A stretch of 64,000 bases of DNA, taken from contig CATQJL010000223.1 in assembly GCA_958299035.1 (NCBI GenBank), positions 65,838,371 through 65,902,370 of the forward strand, in the 5' to 3' direction. A program made the translations under genes and the position numbers. Of this stretch, positions 10,701-22,206 are shown piece by piece. Under the pieces are notes generated by a model. It made no database searches. It saw only the letters and a program-made list of their open reading frames with translations, and was not told the DNA's origin. The stretch comes from Cylicocyclus nassatus. Its lineage: Eukaryota; Nematoda; Chromadorea; Rhabditida; Strongylidae. Within the stretch, counting starts at the first letter, position 1. Each line of letters starts with the position of its first letter.

Positions 10701-12544
10701 AATCAGACACACGCCCGAATTTCTATAACATCTTCTATAGAACAGCGTGTATCTGGTGATCAAAACTTGCGCGCATCTATGCTCGTATAATAGCCGTAGA
10801 ACCGCGAGTTCAGCCGGCGATGACTAGATACTTAGCCTCATGCTAATCCATTAGGGTTTCCCCGCAAAAGCATTTCGTTCGAACAAAGTTAATCGTGATG
10901 TGATCAATTGCCCGATGAGCAGGCTATTTTAAGCTAATTTTCTTACAAGCACGATGGGCGAGCGGAGCGCTTGTCTTTCTTGTGAAGAAATCATCCGAGT
11001 CAGCTGCGCCCGCAAATAACCAGGCATGAAATGTTGGTTATCGTTCGCAATTGATAATATGCTCAATGCAAAGCTTACAGAACTCGCAATTGGCACACTA
11101 CAAGTATGAAAAAATTGAAACTTATAAATACACTAGAGAGAAATCCCAACTTAGAATAATAAGAAGAAGTAGATGAATTTTCTACAAATGTAATGGGTGA
11201 GTGGTGCTCATTCATATGCTCTAAGTCGAGCCTCCGCTTTCATTGGGAGAGCCCACCGGGCACTTAGCACAACGATGGTACCGAGCAGGCGGCCACATCG
11301 CCGGCTGAGCTAACAATCGGCCTTTGGAATATAATAGAAGGGTACGAATGAGTGCTCGCTTACCGGTTGAGCAGAGCGCAACTTGACACGTCAAAATAAC
11401 TTTGTTTAGATTTTGGCAAGGCAAGTTTTGACACGTCTTATGCGTGTCAAGACTTGACACAAGACGTGTCAAAACTTCGTTTGTTCATTCTGAGATAACA
11501 GTTATGTACTACTATCTCATTTTCGGTTCGCCATACAGCACACTTCTTTAGTGTTACTGATGTTACCAGTGATACAGTGTTGTTACCCGTGCAGCCGATG
11601 TTACCAGTGCTGGCTGTTATCGATGTTGCTAGTTACTAATGTTACCGCTTTGCTGCCGCTAAAATTGAAATGATGACTACTGCAGTCTTATTTCATAGAA
11701 CTGAATCCAAGTGTCGTTGACTTCACTTTCTATAACATTCAGAGCATCACACATCTATAGCTTACCTGTGTTCCGCCTTCACAACCAAGTCGCTGCCCCT
11801 TTCAGACTGCACGCCACAAAATGGATTTCACCCAACGTTTTTTACTCGTAATAATGCGGAATCTCATTTTATTATCACTTTCGATTGCCAATATTGCTTC
11901 ATCTTATTCATTTTGAAAACTCCGTAGTGTTGATACACCCAAAAGACTGCACACCATCAAAAAATCAGTGCCAAGTGCTGGAACCTTCCGAAACGAACAC
12001 ATCAGTATACAGCCTTTCCCTCCTCGTGCTGGACATGCTTTAGCCTTTGCCAAATGGCAAACATGCACAACAACAACGCTCGGTAGCAGCACTTATTCAC
12101 TTGCATGGTTTTTCGCATCCTTGTCACTTAGAAAGTGGGATGTGCTCTACTACTGTCGTTTACATAATACCATGGTTATGACCTATTAGCGGTTAATAGA
12201 AGTTCATTTTCAACGTAAAGTCCGCAAATTAATGAATTTAGTAAAACGGTTTCGGCTCAAAAAGTAGTTTATGGCAACCTCCATCGAAAACATATGTGTG
12301 CGGTTGTTCGTGCATTGTAAAGTTTCAGCTCAATACCGATTTACGCAGAAAGAATTCTACAAAATACTAAATCTACTACACACACTTGCGGACTTTCTGC
12401 TACGGATAATAGGTGAAAATAAGTCAATTGTTATTGATCCGAGAGGTAACAGCTTTCTCACAAAAGGAGTATAAAATGCATTTAATGATAGGACAAGCAC
12501 ATTGCGTGGAAAACGTAATTTTGAGTCCAACCTATATTTTAATT
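10701..12544. other. Gene-free stretch with a hairpin and a degenerate GTTACC tandem region
   Basis: About 11424-11479 holds AAGTTTTGACACGTCTT and its inverse AAGACGTGTCAAAACTT, a strong hairpin. About 11548-11660 holds many spaced copies of GATGTTACCAGTG-like units. No convincing coding exon was seen; open frames at 11221-11472 (minus) and 11968-12189 (plus) show no domain. Confidence 0.45.
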
Positions 12545-12680
12545 TAACGGAATGGAGGCTGGAAGGTGGGGCCTAATCAAAGCTAGGCAATGATAAAAGA
12601 ATACGCTAGCGAGAGAGACGCACATTGCATGGGGATGCGAGAGGCTGCATTCTAGCCGCCAATCTCCTTGAGTCAAAGGG
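12545..12680. mobile_element. TA-flanked MITE with CAAAGGG end, copy 2 (degraded left end)
   Basis: The right end reads GCCGCCAATCTCCTTGAGTCAAAGGG followed by TA, in two halves that match copies at 3149-3203 and 35880-35930. The left arm retains GGCTGGAAGGTGGGGCCTAAT but its terminal bases have diverged. It is a member of the same family as the element in the channel intron. Confidence 0.6.
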
Positions 12681-12681
12681 T

Positions 12682-14068
12682 AGTCATATTTGACCCGTTG
12701 TAACAACAGGATATTTATTGCACCGCATTACTACCTGAAAGCTGCTAGCGTTTGCTTAGAATGTTTGGAAGTGCACCTACCATCCCATGTCTGAAATCAT
12801 GGTCAATATTTGATGTTGTTTAGCTAGACTTGCACATTAGCGTATGCACATGTATATACATCGACTATATCACCCACCATCGCAGGAATCTAAGAAACAA
12901 GTAGTTTTTTGTACTGTACTTACTTTTTTGTTTTTTGTAATAGTTTTTTGTTTTGCGATTCTTCGGCGAGAGATTGACCTTCCTGCCAGCAACTTTTGGA
13001 TTTTTAGACCTGCTAGTTGCAGAGTGGGGGGCTTAATCTTGATTACCCCAGATTGAGGAAATGCTGCTATTCTGGGCTTTACATTTTATATTCTATCGCT
13101 GTGCTCGCTGGTTTAGACGACTGCCTACTAAATTGTTGTCGGCTAAAAGTAGTTGGGCTTTCAAAAAAGTTTTACAGAAGTCAGAAATCCTAGTCTGTTG
13201 AGAGTGATTCGTACTTATGTTGACTTTTTTGTGTTTATCTGATTTAGGTAGAAACCACTTTCCTGTTCGGACAACGAGATCTTCATCTTATGGGTTTTCT
13301 TTTGCTTTTTCCTGTTGTGTTCGTTTCTGTGTTGTTCTTTTTCAGGTATGGTTGTCGAGTGCTCTTTGTCACGTATGTTGTGCGGGATTAATTATGGCTT
13401 ACGCTTTACGTTCTTTTCTCCGTCTGTGCTTCAAACGGAGTTCTCAATACAATTAGTGCCATCAATTTTTCTGTCGGGCTATTCTACTGTATACCAGGGC
13501 ATTCGTCAGATAACTTCCACTTTCTTTTCTTCTTCTTCGCTATGCTTGTGTCTCCTACTAACTCCAATTTCTATCACGTAGCTCAAGCGCTGTCTACTTT
13601 TTTGACCTCGTATTTGTGCGGGTGCAGCTTGCTGACGTGGAAGCTTGCCAATGTCAACATTGGCATTTCTTTTTCTTCGGAGTTCAGGACCCTCCCCGGC
13701 AAACTGTGTTGGGCGGGGCTCGCCAGTATACCCGCCAGCCGAACTTCCGGTTTGCTTTTATGAATCATTAAGGTCGTTCCTTGCTGGCAAACGGGGGCGT
13801 GGGTCCTTCTCCACTGAGCCTTACGTGTCAGGTTTTTATCAAACTAATGACTTATTTCTGCTAGCTTATCCCGACACAATCTTTCTATAGAGTATGATTA
13901 AACTGACTTGGGACGACGTGATGTTATGTTTGTTCGAGTTGTGATTTATGCTTTACTAACCTTCTTTGTTATGGGCGCCTAGAGCGTATTAAATAAATAA
14001 TAAACAAATAAATTGAGGCTAAACTCAAAATCGCATAGAGTATTTAGACTATGAACTCTGGAGAATGT
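12682..14068. other. Gene-free, pyrimidine-rich stretch
   Basis: Several overlapping plus-strand frames (13217-13890) are rich in Ser, Phe, Cys and Leu, as expected from a pyrimidine-rich strand rather than a protein gene. No motif, splice pattern or repeat ends were recognised. The pseudogene that follows begins abruptly. Confidence 0.4.
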
Positions 14069-16930
14069 TTTAGGTTGACGGAATCACAAATGTCACCGTT
14101 ACATGATCCTCTGATTCTCTGGCTCGGCGGTGGTTCGGGATGCTCCTCACTGGATGGTCTTTTTAGGGAGCTGGGCCCTTTCCATGTCAACTCTGATGGT
14201 TCAACCCTTTTTGAAAACGTATTCTCATAGAACAAAGTTGGAAATCTTCTTTTCCTGGAAGCGAGTCGTGACATTGGATTTTCATACCGCAGTAGCGATG
14301 TTAAACCCGATTTTAGATACGATGATCATTACACTGCTGACGATAATGTTCTTGCCTTGACATCGTTTTTCGAGAAGTTCCCTGATTATAAAAATCGCTC
14401 ATTTTATATCTTTGGTGGATCTTATGGAGGAGTTTATGTGCCAATGCTAACAAACGCTCTGATCAAGAAAATTCAATCTTATGACCGGAATTCTATGTCG
14501 TATGTAAATTTGCAAGGAGTAGCGATAGGAAACGGTGAGATGAGTCAGATTCAACAAATCAACTCAGCAGTATCATTGCTATACTTCCGTGGAGTACATG
14601 GGAAAAGTGACTACGATGCATTATCTCAGTATTGCAACGCAAGTAAACCACAAACTTACCGCGATTTTGTTTCCTACATAACGATCGACTCATCTGGCAA
14701 CGTTTGGCCAAAAGTCAACGACAATTCTATAGCTAGTCAGTGTGGAAGAATGGTTGTGTAGCAGGGCTTCACTGTTGTTTGGAAAACGGCTAATGACGCA
14801 TTCAACACCTTTCAAGACTGCTACTCGACAGCTTCTGATGGCACAAGGGTCCGTCGCAAGAGGAATGCTGATAATCAACCTCTAGTGAACACTCAACCAT
14901 TTGTAGGCCAAGCTAATAAGATCAATTATCAATCCACGGATGCGAATGGTGGATTTGCGTGTTTTAGCAGAGATTCTACTGAAGCTTACTTGAATTTAAA
15001 GAAATCGCTATCCACATTCCAACTAACGTTCCATACTGGACCGATTGCAACGAGTGTTATATACGAGCACTATATCCAACAGCATAACAATACGAGCGCT
15101 GTTTTTGATGAGATTCTGAATAGCGGTTATCCTTTTCGGTTTCTGATTTATAATGGAGACGCAGACATGGCATGTCAGTTTCTGGGAAACGAAGGTCGAG
15201 CAACTGGCTGCTAATCATAATTGAAAGTAATAAACAAGAGAGCGCCGTGGAATCATACGCAGGGAAGCTTTTGGCCAATAAGGGGAGGTTATGTGAAGTC
15301 CTTTCAGTACAATAACAATGTACAGTTTGACTTGCTGACTGTAAAGGCTGTAAAGGGAGGTGGGCACTTTGTGTCAATGGATCGACCTGGCCCAGCCCTA
15401 CAGATGATCTACAATTTTGTGAATAAGCTCGACTATAGTACGAACTTGACCCTCCCATTAGATCGTCAGCCACTTTTACCCCAGTATAAACCTACTGTAG
15501 TAACAACTCCACGAGTGGAGGCCGACAGAGTATATGAACTGTCTGGACTCACTTTTGAAACAGATTTTCATTCACACTCTGGATATCTTAGTGCTAGCAA
15601 TGGCAGCTATCTTTATTATTGACTAATTGAATCACAGAATAACCCGCAAACAGACCCATTGGTGCTATGGCTCAACGGGGGACTGGGCTGTTCTTCGCTC
15701 GTAGCGCTTTTTACAGAAAATGGTCCATTTCATCCAAGCCTGATGGGTCAACATTGTTCCAAAATTTCTATTCATGGAATAAGGTTGCTAATATGCTCTA
15801 CCTTGACCTCGAAGGGTCGGTTTCTCGTATCAAGATCCATCCGTAAGCAACGATATTGTATGGAATGATGATAAGGCTGCCTCGGATATCTATTTGGCTT
15901 TGAAAAACTTCCTCACTGTTTATCCTTACTTTTCCTCCAGTGAATTCTACGTAACTGGTGAATCCTACGCTGGCGTGTATGTGCCAACGCTCACTCGGCA
16001 TCTTATTGAGAAGATTCAGGCTGGCGATATTGTCCTTAACTTGGTTGGTATGTCAATCGGCAATGGAGCGTTAAGTACGATTCAGGATATTCGTTCCCTC
16101 ACCGATTTCATGTATTTTCATGGAAGATATGGAAAAAGCGATTGGGACAAACTCCATAACTGCTGCCCAGCTTCAACCGGCAATACATCGCTAATGTATT
16201 GTAATTATGACTATTTCGTCACTGCCGATCAGTCTGTTCTTGAAGGTGACATCTATCCCAAACACTTCTCTGATTCGTCTGATCAAAACTGTGCTAATAT
16301 AATGGCCGACTTAGCCCAGGATAGAGTCTGGAACATTTACACACAAAACGACGTCTACAATCTCTATCAGGACTGTTACACTAAGGCAACGTCCATGTTC
16401 GGCTCGGCTGTAAACTTGAAACCCCTAGTCCACTATAGCGGACCGGCTCGTTTCTCTCATAGTTTGCTGGACAAATGGCAAACTTTGTGCCCTCACCTTC
16501 GATGCTTGACCCGTTATCCACAGACAATTTTGGTGGCTTTCAATGCTATGTGGATGATGCCACTACCAAATATCTTTCCCAAACACATGTCCGACATGCG
16601 CTTCACGTTCCCAACTACGTTCAGCCCTGGGAAGAATGCAGCAAGCTGGTTTAAGAAAAGTATGTCGAGCAGTACTATGATACGACAGCTGTTTCTTAGG
16701 ATATTCTAAATAGCGGATATCAACTAAGAATTCTAATCTACAGTGGTGATTTGGACACGGCATGCAACATGATCGGAGCTCATTGGATGATCGAATCATT
16801 TACAAAGGACAATAATCTGGTGGTTTCAAAAAACGAGGCCCATGGACATACGCGCAACAAGTTGCTGAGTGTGCACAACGCTTCCAAAACCACAATCACC
16901 GGCACCACCACCCCGGACGTACTCGACCGC
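14069..16930 (+). pseudogene. Intronless, disabled copy of a tandem-domain serine carboxypeptidase (peptidase S10)
   Basis: Two S10 (carboxypeptidase Y-type) domains lie in tandem. Domain 1 (about 14069-15450) shows the oxyanion region [13 protein letters not shown], a nucleophile motif FGGSYGG (canonical GESYAG), the Asp block YNGDADMACQF and the His block GGGHFVSMDRP. Domain 2 (about 15500-16900) shows [19 protein letters not shown] and YSGDLDTACN, but stops after GPWTYAQQ without the His block. In-frame stops lie at 14228, 14759, 15212, 15218, 15620, 16652 and 16697. Frame changes lie near 15735, 15820, 16490 and 16830. No introns are present, and homology begins mid-domain without a signal peptide. 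It therefore looks like a 5'-truncated retrocopy. Two stops (14228, 15620) fall where the family has Trp, consistent with single-base decay. Worm genomes encode large multi-domain S10 proteins, a plausible parent. Confidence 0.9.
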
Positions 16931-17250
16931 TAGTCATTTGTCGGCACCATGACCTCTCTGCGTCTCCAATCAAAACCCACTATTTCCCGACTGTCTGCGC
17001 GACGGACATGCTGGTGCTGCCTTGTCGTGCCGGCGGCGTTGCCGCGGCGTTACGCCGGGCATATGCCTCGGTCACGTCGCCTATCCCTTATCATGGGGCG
17101 GCAGCAGAAAGGCATTTTCCGGGCATTTGCCGCGCTCCGAGCGAGTCGTCACGACTCGAGGGGGGTTTACTACAGGCCCAGGGTCAAGCTTGTGATGCGA
17201 CTGTCGCAACGGGGGGTCGTAAAGAGGGTACCTAAGGTGGGGGAGGGGAC
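16931..17250. other. GC-rich segment after the pseudogene
   Basis: The base composition rises sharply relative to both flanks. An open frame runs to 17235 but shows no domain. The block CGGGCATATGCCTCG with neighbouring GCCGC repeats echoes the interior of the MITE at 53876-54075 (CGCATATGCCTCGCG). It probably belongs to mobile DNA that truncated the carboxypeptidase copy. Confidence 0.4.
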
Positions 17251-18660
17251 GTAAGAGGAGATAGTTAGGCTAAAATGCCCTAACTTGAAAGGGGATCAAA
17301 AAACAGATTATTAGTTATGTTCTTTACGACAAATTCATAAAAAAGTGGAAATCAGAATAAGATAAGAAATCTGTAGAAATTCTCAAAACATTTACAAGAG
17401 CTCAAAACACTTTTGAAGGATGTGTGATTTGATAAAAATGCTGAATGTACCGATTGGCCTGGAAATCTTACTTCTGAAGCCTTCCTGAAGTCTCACACAC
17501 TCAACAAAAGCGAATATCTTTACCAGCTGTGACCATCATGAATTTCTAAATCTTTTTGTAATGTTTTCACGGACCCATATAATTTATCTGTACTTTGGAG
17601 ATGCTCTACTATATCAGTGCAGAATTCGGTGTCATTTTGTTTACTGTGGTTTTTGTAATGATTTTATGTATGGTAGTAAAAAATGAGAAAAGGGGGGTCG
17701 TATCTGCGCCTCATCTAAATTTCTCCGGAGCTATCGAAGCTTGTTGGCTGCAATTTTGCTGTAATATGAGGCCATCCTCCGACTTTCTCTCATAAAAATT
17801 GCAGACTGTTTTATAACTTCTCTGGTAAGTTACAGAATTTTAAGCTCAAAAATCCCAGTTTTTGCTTTTTAGGATCGCATCTAAATTTGCGAGAGTCGCA
17901 TCTAAATTTTTTCGAGCTTACTGCTCCTCAAGGGCTGAAACTTTTTCTGTGGATAGTATGGGCACCATGCTACACAATCTATGCTTTCCAGCCTCTCAGT
18001 CTTTTCGTGGCCTTAGTTACGAATTTTCAAACTACCGTGCTCATGCACATTTTTGAAGTCGTTTTGGACGGCGCTAAAACGGTTTTTTTCCGCAGGAAAA
18101 ACTATGGAAGAGGTAGGAAGTAAGCTTCTTAGTCGGAAACATTTTTTGTAGGTTCAAGAATATCATTTTTTCTCCGTGCAAAAAGTTTCGCATACGGGAA
18201 TCGAATTTGCTGGTCTGAAGTATGCCTGAAAATTCAATAAAAAACTTACGAAATCTCAAACATTATTGAAGGTGTGTATGTGTGCTACAGATGCTGGGCG
18301 CACCTACTGACCTAGAAATTCTGCTTCCGAAACCTCACTGAAGTTCTCACGCAGGTGTTTTTGAGATTGACATTCATTTATGCAGGTCACCTCGAGAATG
18401 TGGGTGGGGGAGGTAAGGGAAATAGATGGGGGAGGGTGGGGGGGGGGGGTCGTACGGATGGGTACCCTCAAAGGGGGGGTCGTAAATGAGGGTCCCGGAT
18501 CGCATCAACCGCTTGGCCCTGACTGACACGCTAATTATGGATATGTTACCCGTTATGTTTGGCAGGGCCTTAAAGTAATGCTATCTTAAGTGTATAATTC
18601 AGGGGGGGGGAGGGTCTTATTAAGACAGCCAAGGGGGGGGGGGGGGGGTCGTAGCCAGCG
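17200..18660. repeat. Repeat cluster with GGGGGGTCGTA units and an internal duplication
   Basis: The motif G(6+)TCGTA occurs near 17209, 17695, 18446, 18474 and 18645. A segment at about 17395-17500 (CTTTTGAAGG, CCTGGAAATC, CCTGAAGTCTCAC) is matched at about 18250-18345 (ATTATTGAAGG, CCTAGAAATT, ACTGAAGTTCTCAC). It looks like a mobile or satellite-like element of unknown class. The ends were not defined. Confidence 0.5.
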
Positions 18661-18710
18661 ATTGTGTGCCACACCTGTTGCTTGACCGGTCATAGCGTAT
18701 GCCGCTATGA

Positions 18711-19112
18711 TTAAGTCAGACCGAACTTCGATCCCGTCTTCGGAACGACCAAGTTATCCACCCTCTGAAGACAATCAGTTGGTACCGGATAATATGGGAC
18801 AACAAAAGCGTGACATGACCGACTGCCTTGCTGGTCACTGTGAAACGTCTGCATGTATTTAGTGGCCTCTTCGACTATGAAGTAGAATGCGCTTGGCGCT
18901 TTCCCACAAAGAATGCTGTGAAGGGTGCTGTGAACACCGAATATCACAGTGTGCAGCACAAAGTTGAGATCGGGGTCGAGCTGTTCACGAAGCATTATCT
19001 GCCTGCGGAGACTGCACCTTCGAACGAAACTGCATGGTTGGGCGACTTTCCTTTTCCATGATATGTCATCCAGAGCCCTACTCGCACAAGAGAGTGAACT
19101 TAGTGGTAACAT
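18711..19112 (-). CDS. Hypothetical open frame, 133 codons, unrecognised
   Basis: This is one uninterrupted minus-strand frame, longer than most in this AT-rich window. It lacks a signal peptide, transmembrane segment or motif that I recognise, has no evident splice partners, and lies beside repetitive DNA. It may be transposon-derived or chance. A shorter plus-strand frame overlaps it. Confidence 0.2.
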   Translation of the reverse strand: MLPLSSLSCASRALDDISWKRKVAQPCSFVRRCSLRRQIMLREQLDPDLNFVLHTVIFGVHSTLHSILCGKAPSAFYFIVEEATKYMQTFHSDQQGSRSCHAFVVPYYPVPTDCLQRVDNLVVPKTGSKFGLT

Positions 19113-21948
19113 TTTTATCTCACTGCTCAGCAGCTATTGTCGTTCTCCCAGTGAAGGGTCGTCCACTCACTAAGAGAAGCAGGAAAAATGTTCATATTCA
19201 TATTGCTTTTTCGGATTTCAACGTAGTCCTCCGTTACACTTTCTCATATATGAATAAAACTTTCGGATTATGAAAACCTTGCAAAACGGATCCATTTTTT
19301 ACAACATTTTATTGTGGACTCCTATAAGTTTCTTGTTTACGCAACAGAAACATGATTGTGCCGTTGTAGGCCAAAAACGCTGATTGTTTTGATGTACGTG
19401 TGGTTTCGAGTAGTCTCCAGAGAAATCATTGGCTCTCGGATGTTGTTCCCCCTAAATATACTAACACATGGTCATCCTTAATTCATGTGAACTTACAGGA
19501 AGCTAGTTGGCTCTAGCATCTTTTTTTAATTTTATTTGGTTCAAGACTTATAATTTTTGAGTTCGACTTGAACTACGCGCAACATTTGGTTACTTACCAG
19601 CCTATACAACTACTAGTGGTTGGTGGGACCTTATTGATGTATCAAACCCACCAGTTCCCCATCCTATAAACCTAAACATAGGCTAGCGGAGGTAATCGAG
19701 TCTTAATTGACCTAAGGTGATATCTTTCCTATACCCTCGCCTACCATTCTTAGTTCAAACAGGGAAGTGTAAAAGCGAACGATGCTTATGAACAGTACTT
19801 TGTAATCAGCATTTTTGCAATCTTCATTTAAACTTCCATATCCCAAAATCGTAAGCTTACTACGAATAATTGACAAGGTTGGAGTGAACGGATGATAATA
19901 TAGTTAGCGATATTTTAGTTGTTAACAGCATTTTACTCTCCATGCCGAGTCTTAGCCTCATTCCAAAAGAAGAGAAACAGACAATTCGATGAAGGCGATA
20001 ATTCGATCATTCTAAAATTCATGCCCACTTACAGTCGTACCAAATGCGCATTCTCTTTTCAAGTAGGATTTAAGCATCCGCAAAGCGAGGGCTCCGTACA
20101 TCCCGTTTGAGGAAGCCATTTTGAATGCTCAAACCATACGCGCGTGCGAACGTGGCGCGAAGCTGAGACGTAGCGACTGCGCAGATAAAAAGAGGAATCG
20201 TGATTGATGCAGACCGTGTCCTTATTCCCAATTTCTTAGCGTAAATTAAAAAAATCTAAGAGGATATAAACCGATAGAAAAAAACAGCTTGTGGCATTCG
20301 CCCCACCCCGAAATTTGTATATGCAAAATTTGGTCCGACGGAATTTTCGCAACAGGCCGGCAAGACCGACATTCATTCTGTTTTATCTGTAAGATAAGAA
20401 TGTAATTATACATGTGGAAATTCAAAAAATTTTAGCTTGTCAAAACTTCAGAACCACAAAATGTTTCTACCTGGAATAAGTATTGTCAGGATTGCTAGCT
20501 TGGCACCTTCCGCTGCCGAATGATTGATGAACTTATTGTTAGCTTCACTCACTCTTACATTTATAATTTATGATGGGCTAGCGAAGAGGTGAATATTGCT
20601 AGTTCTTCATGCAATATGCGTCGCAGCCCTCGTGAACAAACATACTCCTTCCTGCTTCTCATATTTCGAAAATCTGGATTTATTTCCTTCTCCACATGAA
20701 TCCTATGAAGAGAGAACAAACGCTAGCTAAAATGAAACACTTCATTCAAAGCCCCGGACGTCACACAGCTGATCCCACATAATTCCCGTGCGCTCTGTTC
20801 GCAGGGCTTACTCGAGTGATGTGCCGACTCATTCAAGCGCAGTTTACTTCTTGGCTAAAGCCGAAATACTCGTTTACGGCCACATTATGTGTGTTTTTGT
20901 CCTTCGGCTGCATACTTGATGAAGTCTGAGTTATAAGAGCTATTCAGTTTGGAAAAAAATTCTTCTCTTATAAGATGCTTGATTGTGATGTGGAATCATT
21001 ATTAGGCGATGCTTCAAACTAAGTTGCCTCATAGCAATAGGTTGGTTCAGCAATAAGTAGATCTCTTCCCATTATTTTTTCCCCGATTTTAACATTGAAA
21101 TCAATAAATCTCAACAGCGGCAACACAACTATACATGGACGTTCTTTTCGATGCATACAGTAAATAATCACTGTCTGGGAGGATTTCACGAGTGCGAAGT
21201 CATTTTATCCGGATTGGGTTTTTTTTTATTTCTGTAACATTTGTAAATGTTTGAATTTGTAAATGCTTGAGGTATTAAGAATTTGTTTGGATGGATAGGG
21301 AATCTGTAGGATGTTTTAAAACGGAGACACGTTGATATAAGCTAGTTTTTGAATATTATCAGAACTTGGCTATTGATTTCACCTAATACGATCTGAGCGG
21401 ATACTCTACCATCTTATAGATCTTGTTTTGCTCTATCGTATGAAAAACCGAGTTGCACTCAAAACATGAGAGAAACAGAATTAATTTTTGTACAATCAGA
21501 AAAACGTTATGGTACACCCTAATACTTTTATTACATTCTTACTCGGAGCCTCGTGGTTGATTCAACTGTTCTTGATATTGCTCTTTTTCAGCTATTTCCC
21601 ATTTGTTCAGAAGAAAGCAAGGAAGGGATGTTGATTTGGCTACAAAAATTATCAAACGAACAAACAGTGCAATTTCTGCCTAATTTTCCTGCACAGTCAT
21701 TGCTTCTGGAACCGGCAAACATTATTTCAGATTTTGATGCCGCATTCTTGAATATTATATTTTTTTGTCTCGAATAATCTTATGGTCCTTCCAGCATCAC
21801 TGCATAATTCGACACATGCAAGCAATCGAACACGAACTTGTGTGATTTTTGTGTAGCTTAAATCTGAAAAATTGCATCGAAATTACGAGAATATCGTTTT
21901 TTTTTGGCTTTTGTTAAACTTTTTACACTACGTTACATACGAGAGTGC
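19113..21948. other. Gene-free stretch
   Basis: Scattered short open frames only (for example 19919-20110 and 21553-21777, both plus). None shows a domain or a paired exon. A small GC-rich patch at about 20130-20185 stands out from the AT-rich background but has no inverted ends. Confidence 0.4.
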
Positions 21949-22206
21949 AGCAGTGACGGTCCCAGATTTTCCGCTCGGGGAGGGGTGGGGGGTGGGGGAT
22001 AAAACAATTTTTCGCCACGTACTGCGAAATTCTTTTGGATGCCTTTCAAATTTTTTGCGGGTCCATGACACGCCCCTGAAAAAAAATTTTGAAAGGTGAA
22101 ATGAATTTTTGATTATTTACAAGTTTGAAGAAGTCACGCACTTTATAACCCATGTAAGTAACTTTCAAAGGGGAGGGAGGCTGAACATACCCCTCTCGGT
22201 TGTACT
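21949..22206. mobile_element. hAT-like poly-G/C element, copy 2 (reverse orientation, degraded)
   Basis: It begins CAGTGACGGTCCCAGATTTT and a CCGCTCGGGG block, which is the inverse of the right end of the element at 5595-5966. It continues with GCGGGTCCATGACACGCCCC and GTAAGTAACTTTCAAAG, also matching that copy inverted. The far end (about 22190-22206) keeps only CTCGGTTGTAC. No target duplication is readable. Confidence 0.7.

Noticed and set aside
13217..13890. Cluster of plus-strand open frames rich in Ser, Phe and Cys
   Set aside because: The composition follows from a pyrimidine-rich strand. There is no start context, motif or exon pairing.
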